64,000 bases of DNA from Aplectana chamaeleonis (lineage: Eukaryota; Nematoda; Chromadorea; Rhabditida; Cosmocercidae). Below the pieces are notes generated by a model that searched no databases, was not told the origin of the DNA, and worked only from the letters and a program-made list of their open reading frames with translations. Location: NCBI GenBank assembly GCA_029168955.1, contig JAPDOI010000891.1:186001-250000 (forward strand), given 5' to 3'. How positions within the stretch are numbered: the stretch's first letter is position 1; each line of letters opens with the position of its first letter. Made by a program: the position numbers and the translations under genes. Positions 20,277 through 31,312 of this stretch are shown piece by piece.

Positions 20277-20769
20277 TTAAAGGCAGTGTCCACGATAAAA
20301 ACCATGTCTGATTTTTGGTGGAGATCGGCAGCTGCGGGGTCTAGCGCAGCCCTAACGTTGAAAAAACTAAGAAAAATGAGCTCGGAACGATCCCGTACGG
20401 CCCCAAAGTTGGATACCCGTCAGCTCGTCACACCTCAGATGCACTCTCCACGCCCACCGACGTGATCAAATGAATGCTCGAGATTGTGAGATGAGCGATG
20501 GTTCCCGATCAATAGCCGCGTTCTTCCCTTCATTCTCAACTTATCTCTTTACTCAGGTCAGCTCGCATACATCGGCTGCAAAAGACGGAAGTTACAAGCC
20601 TCGGACAACTCGTCCACCACGCTTCCCCAGCTCAATTTTGGAAGGATCATAGCTCCATTCCCAGAAGGTCTTGTACGACTCCGAAAACATCATTGGAATC
20701 AGCGTGGGACCGTCTTCAAGATAGACGATGAAGCAGAAAAACGATTCTCATCGTGAACACTGCCTTTAA
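20277..20769. mobile_element. MITE family A, copy 3
   Basis: Starts ttaaaggcagtgtccacgat and ends gtgaacactgcctttaaa. Its right TTTAAA is directly the left end of the next element at 20765. Confidence 0.88.
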
Positions 20770-21230
20770 AGGCACAGGACACCCAAAAAATTATTTTTCA
20801 GATTCCATGCTTATCATGGAGAGAGCCGCTCTCTGATCACAATGGTATCTCCGAAATTGTCAAAGACCCCCTACGAACGGAGATGTGGCTCCTTGAAAAT
20901 GCCTGCATTTTGAAGGCGAAAATTTCGCGGACGAGTTGTCTCAGGCCTGTATTTCTCTTCATTCGCAAACGCTGCATGCGAGCAAAACAGGATGAGAAGA
21001 TAGACAGGATATGGACTGAAGAACGACGAAATGTTGAGAATTCATCCATCCATTCAGCCGCTATCGAGTTCGTGAATCTGGTAGGGGTCCGGGCCTGTGG
21101 TGGTCGCTTATACCTCGCTTATTTAAAGCAATTGAGATCTCGTTCTTGGCACGTGTTATACAGGAGGGGTTTCCTACACAATCAAACAAAAATCAGAAAA
21201 TTCATGTCTGAGGGTGTACTGTGCCTTTAG
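20765..21230. mobile_element. MITE family B' (aaggcacaggacaccc ends), copy 1
   Basis: Left TTAAAGGCACAGGACACCC, right gggtgtactgtgccttta. A related copy is at 44872-45363. It abuts MITE A copy 3 and shares its TTTAAA. Confidence 0.82.
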
Positions 21231-21414
21231 GTCCAAAGGAAGGAACGGAACAACACAGAGTAGAGGATTCTAGGTCGGGTTCACAAAAGCTTTCATTGTC
21301 ACAACAAACAACTCCTCTGGAAGTTTAGAGGCGGGGTGAGAGTACGGCTTTCCAAGCACTTCTGGTTCGTGTTTCCTAATTTCTTCTTCGTTTCAATGCT
21401 ACCCGGAGACTAAG

Positions 21415-21562
21415 TAACATCGGCAAGGATCGTAATGAGGCTTTCCGTTCCCCATTGGAAGTTGGTGCAAACTCGGTGCACCTATGTTGTAGCATATGGT
21501 ACCGGGGTAGCGCCAACTTTCAATAGTGAACGCAAAGTGTCAATGACATTCATGCCGACGTT
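21415..21562. mobile_element. MITE family E, copy 3
   Basis: taacatcggcaaggatcgta at the left and attcatgccgacgtta at the right. More diverged than copy 1. Confidence 0.78.
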
Positions 21563-21689
21563 AGTCGTTTATGCAATTAATACCGAAATTGAAGATTATC
21601 GTGAACACTGCCCTTAAGGGGTTAGGCACAATGTATATGTTAGCGATCCATCAATAGTGTTTTGGAGCCGAATTCAATCTGTTCCTTCG

Positions 21690-21800
21690 CAGTTTCAGCG
21701 GAGCGAGGGTAGATACAGCGAGAAAGTGTATGGAGAAGGAGACGCAGCATACGCGCGCACACGCGCACGATGAACGGAAATAAATTCAATTCTGAAACAG
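21690..21800. repeat. R-like gagagacagcgag repeat, third copy
   Basis: agcggagcgagggtagatac and acgcagcatacgcgcgcac parallel 10376-10480. Confidence 0.5.
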
Positions 21801-22009
21801 AATCTATAATACACAATAACTAGCGAGGAAAGCAATACGACTGGCTAAAAATGGATCACGATCAGCCTACTTAGACTTCTATAGGTTGTTTTTGTTTTTT
21901 TCCGCTTGCATGAATTTTAGGGGCCATGTACCCCCTCGGTTTCTGCACAAAGGTTTGAACCCAAGCTGACTACAGAGGCCGGATTCATCACTGACCACTG
22001 CGCTTGTTG

Positions 22010-22068
22010 TTTTGGGTTGGGTTCAGACCGAGCGCGATCGCGTAATTTCTCGAACCAAACCCAACCCA
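22010..22068. repeat. Short palindrome, tttgggttggg arms
   Basis: ttttgggttgggttcagacc pairs with ggttcgagaa-side sequence ccaaacccaacccaaa, separated by a GC-rich loop. It lies immediately before MITE J. Confidence 0.55.
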
Positions 22069-22082
22069 AATCGACAAACTCA

Positions 22083-22361
22083 GGGGGCGGCATGCACGTA
22101 CGCGGCGGGTTAGGTTGGGGTTAGGCAGGGTTTGGAGCATCGGCGCGTTTGATGATAGCGGCGCGAGGGCTAAAAGGGGGTTAAGCTAGCACTGAAAAAT
22201 CGTTCCCTCGCAAACCCTACTTAGAAGGGTGGGGCAGCCGAAACCCGTTGAGACTCCAACTATTGTTTATCTCCAGCACTCGCATAGCAATCATGGAACG
22301 CGCCGACGCCCCAAACCCTGCCTAACCCCAACCTAACCCGCCGCGTACGTGCATGCCGCCC
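22083..22361. mobile_element. Palindromic MITE family J, copy 1
   Basis: 279 bp. GGGGGCGGCATGCACGTACG ... ggttggggttaggcagggtt forms the left arm and its reverse complement the right arm. A copy of identical length and about 95% identity lies at 48080-48358, so the family moved recently. Confidence 0.9.
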
Positions 22362-22594
22362 AGGGTTGTCGCAACAAAGAAATCGACCTCAGGTTATGCT
22401 GGAAGCGCGCCGTTTTTAGCCTTTGCGGAAAACCATGCCTACGTTGAGTAGATGTATAAGGAGTTCACTGAAGAATACTCTGAGTGGGTTTACGCGCGTG
22501 TCCAATGTGGGTAGGAAGTAGAGAATTATTGGAGAAATGTATGGATAAACATTTAAGGCGCTTTTAAGTAACACAAACATTCCAACATTATATA

Positions 22595-22960
22595 ATGAAG
22601 AACATGCAGACTATCTCAAACCAAATACAACTCACTTTTCAACTTGAAGAGGTGGCAGTTGAGATTTCTCGAAGCTCCTCGGTGGAATTGGAGGCATTAG
22701 GGCCGTCGGGTTGCTCATTAAGAGGGAGTATCCCAAGACGTCCGCCAAATCAAGGTACCCCAAGAGGAGTCTTTCGGAACGGGAAAACTTTCAAAAGTGG
22801 TTCTCGAGTCGAAGCACGAAAGAGCCCTTTAGGATGGACTGAGAGGCCGCGGACGTTACATATTTCATTTAGTGGACGACTAACTCAGGTAGGATATCCA
22901 GTTTTCGAATACCTTGATATCGATTGCTACAAATCACATTTAATTATTACATAGCCTTCA
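22595..22960. other. Possible coding remnant, unidentified
   Basis: The plus strand has an uninterrupted frame to 22954. A second plus frame reads a protein-like segment (GIGGIRAVGLLIKREYP then KTSAKSRYPKRSLSEREN) to a TGA near 22843. The minus strand also reads a polar segment. I recognise no family, and splice sites are not convincing. It may be an exon of an unrecognised gene or chance. Confidence 0.2.
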
Positions 22961-23479
22961 CATTTTTCCCACGCGTGGGAAAACAAATTATAATATCCGG
23001 CGGCTGTCGGCTTCGATCAAATCTCTGGAAAGTGCACAGATTAGGCAATAAAGCATGACTTCTGAATGTGCACTTTTCTTTCTTTCCGTGTGAAAAGCCC
23101 TTTTGGTCGATTCTGAGCTGGTTCTATTGACGCCTACATAGTCCCTGGCAAGAAAACTATTGGCTAAACACGGACGAGGGGAGCAAGGCTAAATCAACGG
23201 TGGTGATAAATGAGAGGGGTGAAAATTGCTCAATACAAGCGGCTGACCCTCAAACTTCACTGTCCGCGCAACTAGCGTCAAGTATTTTGATTTATTTATA
23301 TTTATATACATATGTACTTCGCAAACAACACGCACCGTAAAAATAGAAAAAAATCGAACTGTACCGGCAAAGCATAGTTGAAGTAAACCATGAAAAAAGA
23401 ATTGGTGCAGAACACAAAGATCTCAACCGTATTTGTCAAACACTCCTATATTAGAAGACAAATGGAAATAAATTTTGAC
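22961..23479. other. Unassigned intergenic sequence
   Basis: No coding, RNA or repeat family recognised. Confidence 0.3.
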
Positions 23480-23904
23480 TCTACTCAGAGAACCTCACGG
23501 CCCGTCCGCGACGCTTTTGCAGGATTGCCCGCGGCCGACGACCGGACGATCCTTCACCGAAACCGGTAAAGCGCCGGCAAAGCGCCGCGGATCGTCCTGC
23601 AGGCGCCGCGGATCGTCCTTGTCTGCAAATGCGACGTGAAATAGCGTGTCATGTCCGCAAATACACAAAATGCACGCCTTCACAATATTTCCGCAGAGGT
23701 CTGCGGTGAGGAACCACCCTCCCTGCGGACCGCGGCGAAAACCGCTCCCCTCCCAGCCGTGAGGATCCCTTATCCCCCAGCGGTCAAAATTATGCTGGTC
23801 TCCGGAGAGGGACTCAAAGTCGCCTTCCAGGGCCGGCATCCGAATGCCGAATGAGGACTCGAGTGAGATGAGGCACTTTTTACACCGGCTGTGCATAAGA
23901 GTAT

Positions 23905-24185
23905 ATCAAACGAATAAAAATTTTCGAATATTCTAATAAACGAATAATTCGAAAAATTGACTCTTTTGAATATTCGAATAAACGAATTATTCGAAAAATT
24001 TACTTTTCCGAAAATTCGAATAAACGAATTATTCGAAAAATCGACTTCTTCGAATATTCGAATAAACGAATTGTTCGAAAATTTGACTTTTCGAATAATC
24101 GAATAAACGAATTATTCGGAAATTTGACTTTTCCGAATAATCGAATTATTCGAATATTTCGAATACGAATAATCCGAATATCCGG
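23905..24185. repeat. Tandem repeat, ~33-bp AT-rich unit
   Basis: The unit gaataaacgaattattcga plus aaaatcgacttttc is repeated about eight times with variation. A related array lies at 25030-25195. Confidence 0.85.
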
Positions 24186-24469
24186 CTAAAATCACGAGTA
24201 TTTAAATAAGAAGTACGGACCGAGTCCGCATAATCGAACCCCCGTTCGCGAAACTACCAACTTTCTTGACCTTTTTTGTATGGTATTGCATAGATCAAAG
24301 CTATGCCAATGTACTTCCACGAAAAAGACATTTCACATTATATCATAAGAGTATTCAAAACAACATTCATCTCTGTCTATGAGTAGTAGTTAAACGATAC
24401 GATCAAAGTCTCTGGATTTTCGAAACAATATCTACCAGCAATATCCGAATTTCTCATCAGTTTGGGGTG

Positions 24470-24740
24470 CTATCCAAGACTCCGTCCATAGCAGACGACC
24501 AGCCGCAAAGCGTCAAGGCGTCGGAGCATCATGGGCCAGAGCTGAAGCGCTGGCGCATGACGCTCGACGGCTGGCGCAATCAACGTGTGCGAGGACGGCA
24601 CGTGGTTAACGATGATATCGATAACATTAATGACAGCCGCTACTGCCGCTATGCCTCCACCGTCAGCGTCAGGGCGCCTGCAGTGGTCGCTGGAGAGTCA
24701 GATCAATAACGATCGGCGCTAGGTCGTCTGCTATGGACGG
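24470..24740. mobile_element. Palindromic MITE family W, nested
   Basis: gactccgtccatagcagacg at the left pairs with cgtctgctatggacggaacc at the right. It is inserted inside the AT-rich element and is the only copy in the window. Confidence 0.78.
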
Positions 24741-25617
24741 AACCTAAGCGGGGGGGGGGGCACTGTTGTATCGCACCTGGCCAAGCCCATTTTTCCGCGC
24801 TGCAATCCTGGTTTTGGCAGGGGAGGGAAAACCCGGGAGATGCTCAAATTTAGTGCGGTACGGTAAATTGGGCGGGGCCAAGTGCATCCAGCAATAGTGG
24901 ACACCCACCGCTAAGATAGCATTCAGTTTGGCTGGAGACATTTCACCTCTGCACCGCAAAAATGAATATGTACCGGAGACTCTGCTTCCTATTTTTCTGG
25001 AATTATTCGTAAATTCGGCCGAATTTACGAATATTGGGCCGTTCGAATATTCGAATAAACTAATTATTCGAAAATTGGCTTTTCCGAAAATTCGAATAAA
25101 CGAATTATTCAAAAAATTGATTTTTCCGAATAATCGAATTATTTGAATATTCGATTATTCGTTTATTCGGCCGAATATTCGTTTTCCGATTATTCGTTGA
25201 CATACTCTACTGTGCCTGTGATAAACACATTAGGGCGCGATCATTCGATTTACCATGTTTTTTCATGTCTGCCACTGCAGCCGTACCTGCGGTCAAGTGA
25301 GGTATGAATGGGTGAGATGAGGAGGTGGAAGTTGTTCAACTGCCGGTGCGCCCCGGAACCACCCCATTCGAGAACAACAGCGCCGCGTATGAGTCGTTTG
25401 ACCATCCCGCTATCGGTTGTGCCGCGGATCAGCCGTCAAGCGCCGCAAACCGTCCGGAGAGCTCATCTTCCGCCGCGGACGGGCCGTGAGTTTCTCTGAG
25501 TAGTAAGGTGCATCCGTTATTTTGTAAGGGAATGGGAAGACACGCACATCAGTCATCTGGTAATCGATTTGCTATTCGTGTAATTTCGATTCAGATCATG
25601 GCGCGCTTACAGTTCAA

Positions 25618-25860
25618 CTTCGCATTGCCTGTCAGTCCGCAAAGTGCGCGCTGATAGCGAAAGCGTGCTGCGGCGCGGTTGCGAGTATCCTCAGACAGGG
25701 ATGTGGTATCACCGGGGCGTTTTTTGCCTTTGATGCCCGGGTAATCCCACCGCCCGGGTGATCCCTCATCCGCGTATGAGGATACTCGCGACCTCGCCGC
25801 GACACTTTCGCAATCAGCGCGCACTTTGCGGACTGAACGGCAATGCGGAGTTGAACTGTA
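25618..25860. mobile_element. Palindromic MITE family K, copy 1
   Basis: TACAGTTCAACTTCGCATTG at the left and caatgcggagttgaactgta at the right, with long GC-rich arms (gtccgcaaagtgcgcgctga). Copies at 33113-33355 and 59281-59516. Confidence 0.88.
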
Positions 25861-25919
25861 CCTCAGCTCTCATTGGTCGACGGCGCACCTACGGTATCGG
25901 TTTTCGATTTAGTCTGACG

Positions 25920-26026
25920 CATGGACCAGGCTGCTGGCCATGCGGTGTTGGCGGCCTCACTGGAGAATGGGGTTTCGATTCGCTCGGGGTGATCTACCGT
26001 CGCAGACCCGTCCATTCATCAGACTA
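25920..26026. mobile_element. Small palindromic MITE family N, copy 2
   Basis: TAGTCTGACGCATGGACCAG / gtccattcatcagacta. The central tract is shared with 11769-11885. Confidence 0.75.
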
Positions 26027-26049
26027 AAATTATCGCGCGAACTCTACAT

Positions 26050-26185
26050 TGCAAACTACGGCTGTCGCATCATGCGACACGTTATAATCACGTGTCTGTG
26101 TGCTGGTAGAAGAGTGAATCGTCACGGAACCAAGTGGTCCCATCGCGATTAACACGTCTCGCATGATGCGATAGCCATAGTCCGC
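26050..26185. repeat. Palindrome, tgtcgcatcatgcgac arms
   Basis: ctacggctgtcgcatcatgc pairs with gcatgatgcgatagccatag. Each arm also contains its own gcatcatgc core. Confidence 0.72.
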
Positions 26186-26270
26186 AAATGCAGACCGGAT
26201 TTTGTCCCAGAGAACGACAGTAGTAAAATATCACAAGGTAGTCGAGTTGAACGCAAAACTCAGATGTCAG

Positions 26271-26342
26271 GCAGGACTCGAACCTGCATTGCACGCTTTC
26301 CTGGCGAGAGTGTTACCATTACACTACCGACACCCCGGTCTG
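26271..26342 (-). other. tRNA-like sequence (left arm, pseudo-tRNA or SINE head)
   Basis: Read on the minus strand: A-box-like GGTAGTGTAATGGTAAC, 17-nt anticodon arm, perfect T-arm GCAGG-TTCGAGT-CCTGC with B box GGTTCGAGTCC, and an 8-bp acceptor stem with wobble pairs. The anticodon loop would be CAGGAAA, which lacks U33, and one stem pair is mismatched, so a functional tRNA is unlikely. Confidence 0.6.
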
Positions 26343-26440
26343 CATCTCTAAGCTATTTGTGCTTACCAGATCATACCCGTTAACGGGTGATTGCTGTTGT
26401 GCCTACACAGTTCTTGTGTGAATAGCTGAGGGATGCAGAC

Positions 26441-26511
26441 CGTGGTGTCGGTAGTGTAATGGTAACACTCTCGTCCGGAATGCAGGTTCGAGTCCTGCCT
26501 GACATCTGAGT
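26441..26511 (+). other. tRNA-like sequence (right arm, anticodon arm shortened)
   Basis: Same A-box, B-box and T-arm as the left-arm unit, but only about 13 nt separate the D-arm from the T-arm, too few for an anticodon arm. It is therefore a degenerate tRNA-derived unit. Confidence 0.62.
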
Positions 26512-26562
26512 TTTGCATTCAACTCGGCTACCTTGTGATAACTTGTGATCATATATCATGCC

Positions 26563-26960
26563 ATTAAATATTTAAAAACATCAGTATCAAAATATATACC
26601 ATTTGATACACTTGCGATGACGTTTTGAAACCCAAGTTTGTAGCTGCAGAACCACTCTCCCAACCAAGCTACGGAAGGTTTTCAGAGTCTGGCGTAAAGG
26701 TAAGGGGTAGGTACTCATCAGAAAATGTTCCGGGTGCTTCGAGAAAAGTTCCCAATGTGATCCAAGACTTGTATGTAGGGGTTACTTAGGGCCGTAGCAT
26801 TTCGAAAATCGGCCAATAAACATCAAGTTCACATTCATCACCCCGAGCTGAAGCGAAGACTTTGATCGAACCCACCGTAATCGACCGTAACCTGTCGAAA
26901 ATCGATACACGGACTTCAGATTCGTGTTAAGCACGCGAAATAATTCCCAGTTAAGTTTTT
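26563..26960. repeat. Unassigned sequence plus dispersed P repeat
   Basis: Non-coding. The right part contains aacccaccgtaatcgaccgt, acctgtcgaaaatcgataca and gattcgtgttaagcac, phrases of the P repeat. Confidence 0.45.
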
Positions 26961-26962
26961 AG

Positions 26963-27084
<122 letters not shown>

Positions 27085-27198
27085 TATAAAAGGCAGTGTG
27101 ATCTCAACTTTCAAGTAACTAGGAGTTTCTGTGACAAGAAATTCTAATTTTTTTCGGACATCCGAATCATTTCAAATAACCATAATTTTACAAAAACT

Positions 27199-27480
27199 TA
27201 CTGTGCTTCTCTGAGCCAAATTCCGGTCCGCGATTGCGTCTCGACACGCTTTGCGGCCGCACGCGCTCGAGTCAGTCGAGTTTCCAGCGCCAAAGCCGAC
27301 TCGATGTGGCTTTTTTGTACAATTTTCTCAAATTTTTCTTAGTTTTCAGTTTTTAAAACCACCTAGAGTCAGCAGATCGGCGGCTGCGGCGCTGGAAGCT
27401 CTTCCGACTCGGGAGCGTGCGGCCGCAAAGCGTGTCGAGACGCGATTGCGGACCGGAATCTGGCCCGAATAAGCACAGTA
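27199..27480. mobile_element. MITE family C, copy 2
   Basis: Begins tactgtgcttctctgagcca and ends aataagcacagta. About 282 bp. Both arms contain the GCGGCCGC core. Confidence 0.88.
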
Positions 27481-27866
27481 TATGAAGTCGACGACAAAGT
27501 CGTCCTCGCAAGGATGTTATAATGGGTTTCGATTGGAAAACGATCTATTCTTCAAGTATTAGGTTGACGGGGAAAGGAATAACAGCTCTTGCAGTTTTCC
27601 GAATTGAGTCGGATCCAATGTATAATGTATACTAGAATTGCGCAAATAGTCGAAAGTCGCGTTTTGGCGTAAAAATTTCCCTCGTGGGGAAGCTTTGAAA
27701 AAAATGTGTCTAAAACTTTGGAAAACCGACAAGTCAACCTCAGATTCGTGGTCAGAACACCGAATATCCCCCGTAGAAAAGTTATGAGCCAAATCTAGAA
27801 TATTTTCCCAAACGGTTTCAGAATCCCCGTAATTGATACATACGCAAACGTTCAACCAAGAATCGA

Positions 27867-28149
27867 TACTGTGCTCCTCTGGGCCAAATTCCGGTCCGCA
27901 ATTGCGTCTCGACACGCTTTGCGGCCGCACGCTCCCGAGTCGGAAGAGTTTCCAGCGCCTCAGCCGCTGATTTGTTGACTCTAGTTGGGTTTTGGAAACT
28001 AGAAACTGAAGAAAATTGGAGGACACTGTATAAAAAAGCCACATCGAGTCGGCTTTCGCTCTGGAAACTCGACCGACTCGGGCGCTTGCGGCCGCAAAGC
28101 GTGTCGAGACGCAATTGCGGATCGGAATCAGGCCGAGAAAAGCACAGTA
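27867..28149. mobile_element. MITE family C, copy 3
   Basis: Begins tactgtgctcctctgggcca and ends gaaaagcacagta. Long minus-strand frames of 206 and 127 aa cross it and are a side effect of the GC-rich arms. Confidence 0.88.
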
Positions 28150-28730
28150 CAAGTTGGAAAACGCTGTTACTCTGGTCAAAGTTCGGATAGTGTGCTTTCA
28201 ACCAAACTTGCTAACGACTTGCTACGCAGCAGTGTTGTGAAATACTAATCTTCAGATTTATAATATAATTTCCACGACAAAAAGCAACAATAATACAGAA
28301 AGACAATATAGCATCCAGCGATGAAGACAATTCATCCACCGGATCCAACGGATAGGATAAGAAATGCAATAAGATGGGCCTCGACTCTGACAACCTCCTG
28401 CCGACTCGACCCAGTATAAACACAGAGGGCACCTCCAGGAGCACCAGAATATACCTATTAGTAACAACCTTAATGCATGAAAGATACATATAATATTAAC
28501 ATTTGGATAAGGATACGCTCTTAAGCTGTAATATAAGGGAAATCAATTTCTGACAACTCAGAATTCTCTAAACAACAAAAGGTCTCATCCGTGAATGAGA
28601 GCAAACAAGTGGAATGAGATACACGATATTAAGCAATAAGGCAATATTATAAAGTCCGTATAATCAATATCTTGAGCAAAGGCGCGTGCGTGACCACGCG
28701 CGCCTTTGCCCCAAACTGTAACAGACTTTA
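28150..28730. other. Unassigned intergenic sequence
   Basis: No exon, RNA or repeat family recognised. Confidence 0.3.
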
Positions 28731-28864
28731 GGCGTTGTTTATACTTCTGCGGCCGAGCGGACAGGCGATGCAGAATTCTATGATATCGATCGTACTGCAC
28801 CGCGTAATCAATATTATAGAAATGCACTGTGAAGCTCGACCGCGGGAGTATAAACGACGACGCA
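28731..28864. mobile_element. Palindromic MITE family O, copy 2
   Basis: cgttgtttatacttctgcgg pairs with ccgcgggagtataaacgacg. The first copy is at 9748-9877. Confidence 0.78.
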
Positions 28865-29345
28865 CTTTCATCTCCAAGAAGCAATGCTCGTGAGCAATGT
28901 GAATCCTAAAGCGCGTAATGAGCCGTCCCATATCCTCCCAGAGCTATATTATCAACGAGTTAGTTGTGCGGCAAAAACCTCAAATCGCATTGCACTTTTC
29001 CGAGCCAGGGGCAAGAGTGCCTCGAATGGAGTTTTGCGGGTCTTTAATTGAAAGCGCGTCGAAATCTAGTTTCCACTGGAGCGGCAATTAACCAAAAAAA
29101 TCTATCCCGCTGGGCGGCAGAGCTGGAAAGGCTCAAGTCTGAAATAAAATGCTTGCTTTCTATGTTTAGATAAAGTCTACGCGTTCCTACACTGTGACGC
29201 ATACGTATAACAACACCTTTGAAATAGGCGTATCATGGCTACGACGAAAAACGACGAGTCACTTGGTATGACTTTAAATTCCCCATTTTGTTTTTAGTTA
29301 TAGAGAAAAGTTTGACGCATAAGTATAGCAACACTTGAGAAACAT
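28865..29345. other. Unassigned intergenic sequence with a weak direct repeat
   Basis: gacgcatacgtataacaaca near 29203 recurs as gacgcataagtatagcaaca near 29314. Nothing else supported. Confidence 0.3.
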
Positions 29346-29509
29346 GAAAACGCTTCGCGACGACCGAAATATTGTACCACTTTAATGTATTTTTTTATAA
29401 CATTGGTTCAGGGCGATGCTTTTTGTTTACATTTCCAGTGGACTTCTCCTGTATTTTAACAAAAAAGTCCCTGCTAGTTCCTTTCATAATGCTGGACTTG
29501 CATACATAC

Positions 29510-29688
29510 AGTGGTCCGCAGAGTTGAACAGCACTGGATGATGCAATATCGATTACCGCGACGTAAAGAGCGACCAGGGGACACCGCAGAGTGTATTGAC
29601 GCCGCGACGATAATGTTTCGAAACATTTCCTGGCGACCACTTGCCGGTTTCTGCAGCTCTGCAGACCCCTTGTCGGTAGAATTATAGC
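29510..29688. mobile_element. MITE family Q, copy 2 (short)
   Basis: ggtccgcagagttgaacagc at the left and gctctgcagaccccttgtcg at the right. Reverse-complement similarity to internal parts of 8099-8380. Confidence 0.6.
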
Positions 29689-29799
29689 AAGCTAGGACGA
29701 CAAGCTGGATGCAATTCCGAGTTTGTGCTGAATTCTTAATCGCTGAGCGTCTGTGGTTGCCTAGACGTCCCATTTATTCATTTGACTGCCGTTCAATAC

Positions 29800-30730
29800 T
29801 TTACAGTATGTGGCGCCTCCTTCTGTTTATCCACTCAATCTTCGTCGCTTCTCTCGCTATTCTTTGCCAGTTGCGTGTCATCAAGCATGTCTGGAAAATA
29901 CTATCTCTCCATCTCATTTTAGGTCTACCCACCGGCCGTCTGAGTATCGGCTGCCATTCCATTAGCTGCTTTGACCATTTATTGTCTTTTGAGGTAGCGA
30001 GTTCCCAGGCATAAGACCATTTCTTCTCTATCGCCGTGTCTACTGCATCGTTAACCTTGGTTACTCCTCGCAACCACCCATTCGATCTCTTGTCTAGAAG
30101 GCGTACATCAGCCATGCAACGTTTCATACGCCGTTGGGCCGTGCCGAGCTGACGTTCAGCCGTTTTCGTAGGTACCCGTGTCTCAGCTCCATAGAGCACC
30201 GCTGGTAGTACGCACATATTGAATATGCGTCGTTTCCACTTCATTTCCACAGCTCTCGAGGTCAGGAATGCTTTGTATTGACAAAAGCTGTTCCACCCCG
30301 CGCGAATTCTTCATGATATTTCCTTGCTGTGATCTCGTTCAAGGGAAATTTCCTGTCCAAGATATACATACGATTTCACGTTATCAAGCCGAATTCCTCT
30401 CAACATTATGGTTTTCGGGTCGCTGCTCATGATCTTCGTCTTCGAAGTGTTTATTCTCAGCCCGTATTTGCTCGAGCATTCGTCGAGATCGTCAACCATT
30501 GACTGCAGATCTTCTCCACACTTTGCAACCAGTACTATATCATCAGCGAATCGGAGACTTCCATTGATTGTGATTCCATAAGTATCCCAATTTGAAATTC
30601 GAAAAAGATGTTCAAGGGTTGCAATGAACAGTTTTGGCTAGACTATGTCTCCTTGACGAACTCCTCGGCAAACTCTGATTGGGATTTCCCATAGAGGCTG
30701 AAAAACAATCCCAGCGAGACATTCTTCAAC
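29800..30730 (-). pseudogene. Non-LTR retrotransposon reverse transcriptase, C-terminal fragment
   Basis: Read on the minus strand: IRVCRGVRQGDIV then a TAG (30638-30640) where SPKLF normally begins; then PKLFIATLEHLF, the catalytic LRFADDIVLV, GLRINTSKTKIMSSD (primer-grip side), KSYVYLGQEI, a TGA at 30311-30313, then LPAVLYGAETRVPT and the C-terminal PVGRPKMRWRDSI...EWINRRRRHIL with its stop. One frame throughout, two nonsense changes, no frameshift. The endonuclease and 5' RT are missing: 5'-truncated, RTE/CR1-like. Confidence 0.87.
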
Positions 30731-31312
30731 GAGTTCTCAGTGACATGGTGTCAGCCCCCAAGGACTCACAACGAATCGTCGCTGAGCTTCTCCAGATACC
30801 ATTCCCTACTGCATCAACCAGTATGACAACATTGCAGGCTCAGAAATGAAGAAATGTCACCGCTCAGAACATTTTCACAAGGTTGCTAGACTCGAGCTCG
30901 CGCGATCAAACATGAGCATATTCGTCTCCTACAGTTCAGACAGACGATGTAGGAGGACTCGTCAATAGGAATCTCCAACGACATCTTATGCCATCAGAAT
31001 CATTCAAAACAAACTTGTGTTCGTCGAAGAAGGTGACATTACACATAATTCGAGCACGAACTAGGGGAAAGTGAGTACTCCACGCAGCAAGACACCGTTT
31101 GCCAAATCGTGTGTAGTGTTATCTTTTCTGACGATAACAAGTTAATTTCGAATGATCCGGATGACACTAGATGTCCTTGGAGACTCTTATTGACGAGCCT
31201 TCCTAAATCATCAGTCTGAACTGTAGGGGACGAATATGCTCATGTCTGATCGCGCGCGCTCGAGTCTAGCAACCTTGTAAATATGTTCTGAGCGATGTGA
31301 TTGCTTCATTTC

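Larger units (their letters stand above)
23898..25208. mobile_element. AT-rich hAT-like non-autonomous element with internal satellite
   Basis: The ends are aAGAGTATATCAAACGAATA and, inverted, TAGAGTATGTCAACGAATAA, flanked by ctgtgcat and ctgtgcct (7 of 8 matching). The TAGAGTATG terminus and 8-bp target duplication fit the hAT superfamily (inference). It carries tandem cgaataaacgaattattcga arrays on both flanks and a further MITE in the middle. No transposase. Confidence 0.72.
23480..25504. mobile_element. Foldback element family L, interrupted
   Basis: CTACTCAGAGAACCTCACGG at the left pairs with gggccgtgagtttctctgag plus tag at the right. Both arms are rich in cgccgcggatcgtcc. The interior is split by an AT-rich element at 23898-25208. 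A partial, uninterrupted relative lies at about 45410-45700 in the opposite orientation. Confidence 0.78.
26190..26562. mobile_element. Foldback with a tRNA-like sequence in each arm
   Basis: Left arm: cacaaggtagtcgagttgaa through a tRNA-like unit to gaccggtctgcat-type sequence near 26345. Right arm from about 26430 is its reverse complement, through the same tRNA-like unit to aactcggctaccttgtgata. The loop is about 75 bases. Only this pair is present. It may be a tRNA-derived SINE pair or a foldback that captured a tRNA. Confidence 0.75.

Noticed and set aside
22083..22361. Telomere-like ggttaggttggggttaggc stretches
   Set aside because: Not tandem TTAGGC. The motif is part of the J palindrome and is repeated in inverse in the same element.
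26271..26511. Functional tRNA genes
   Set aside because: One copy has too short an anticodon arm and the other lacks U33 and has a stem mismatch. Both belong to an inverted repeat.
27559..28179. 206-residue minus-strand open frame
   Set aside because: It runs through a MITE C copy and shares its amino-acid phrases with frames in the other C copies. No splice or protein evidence.
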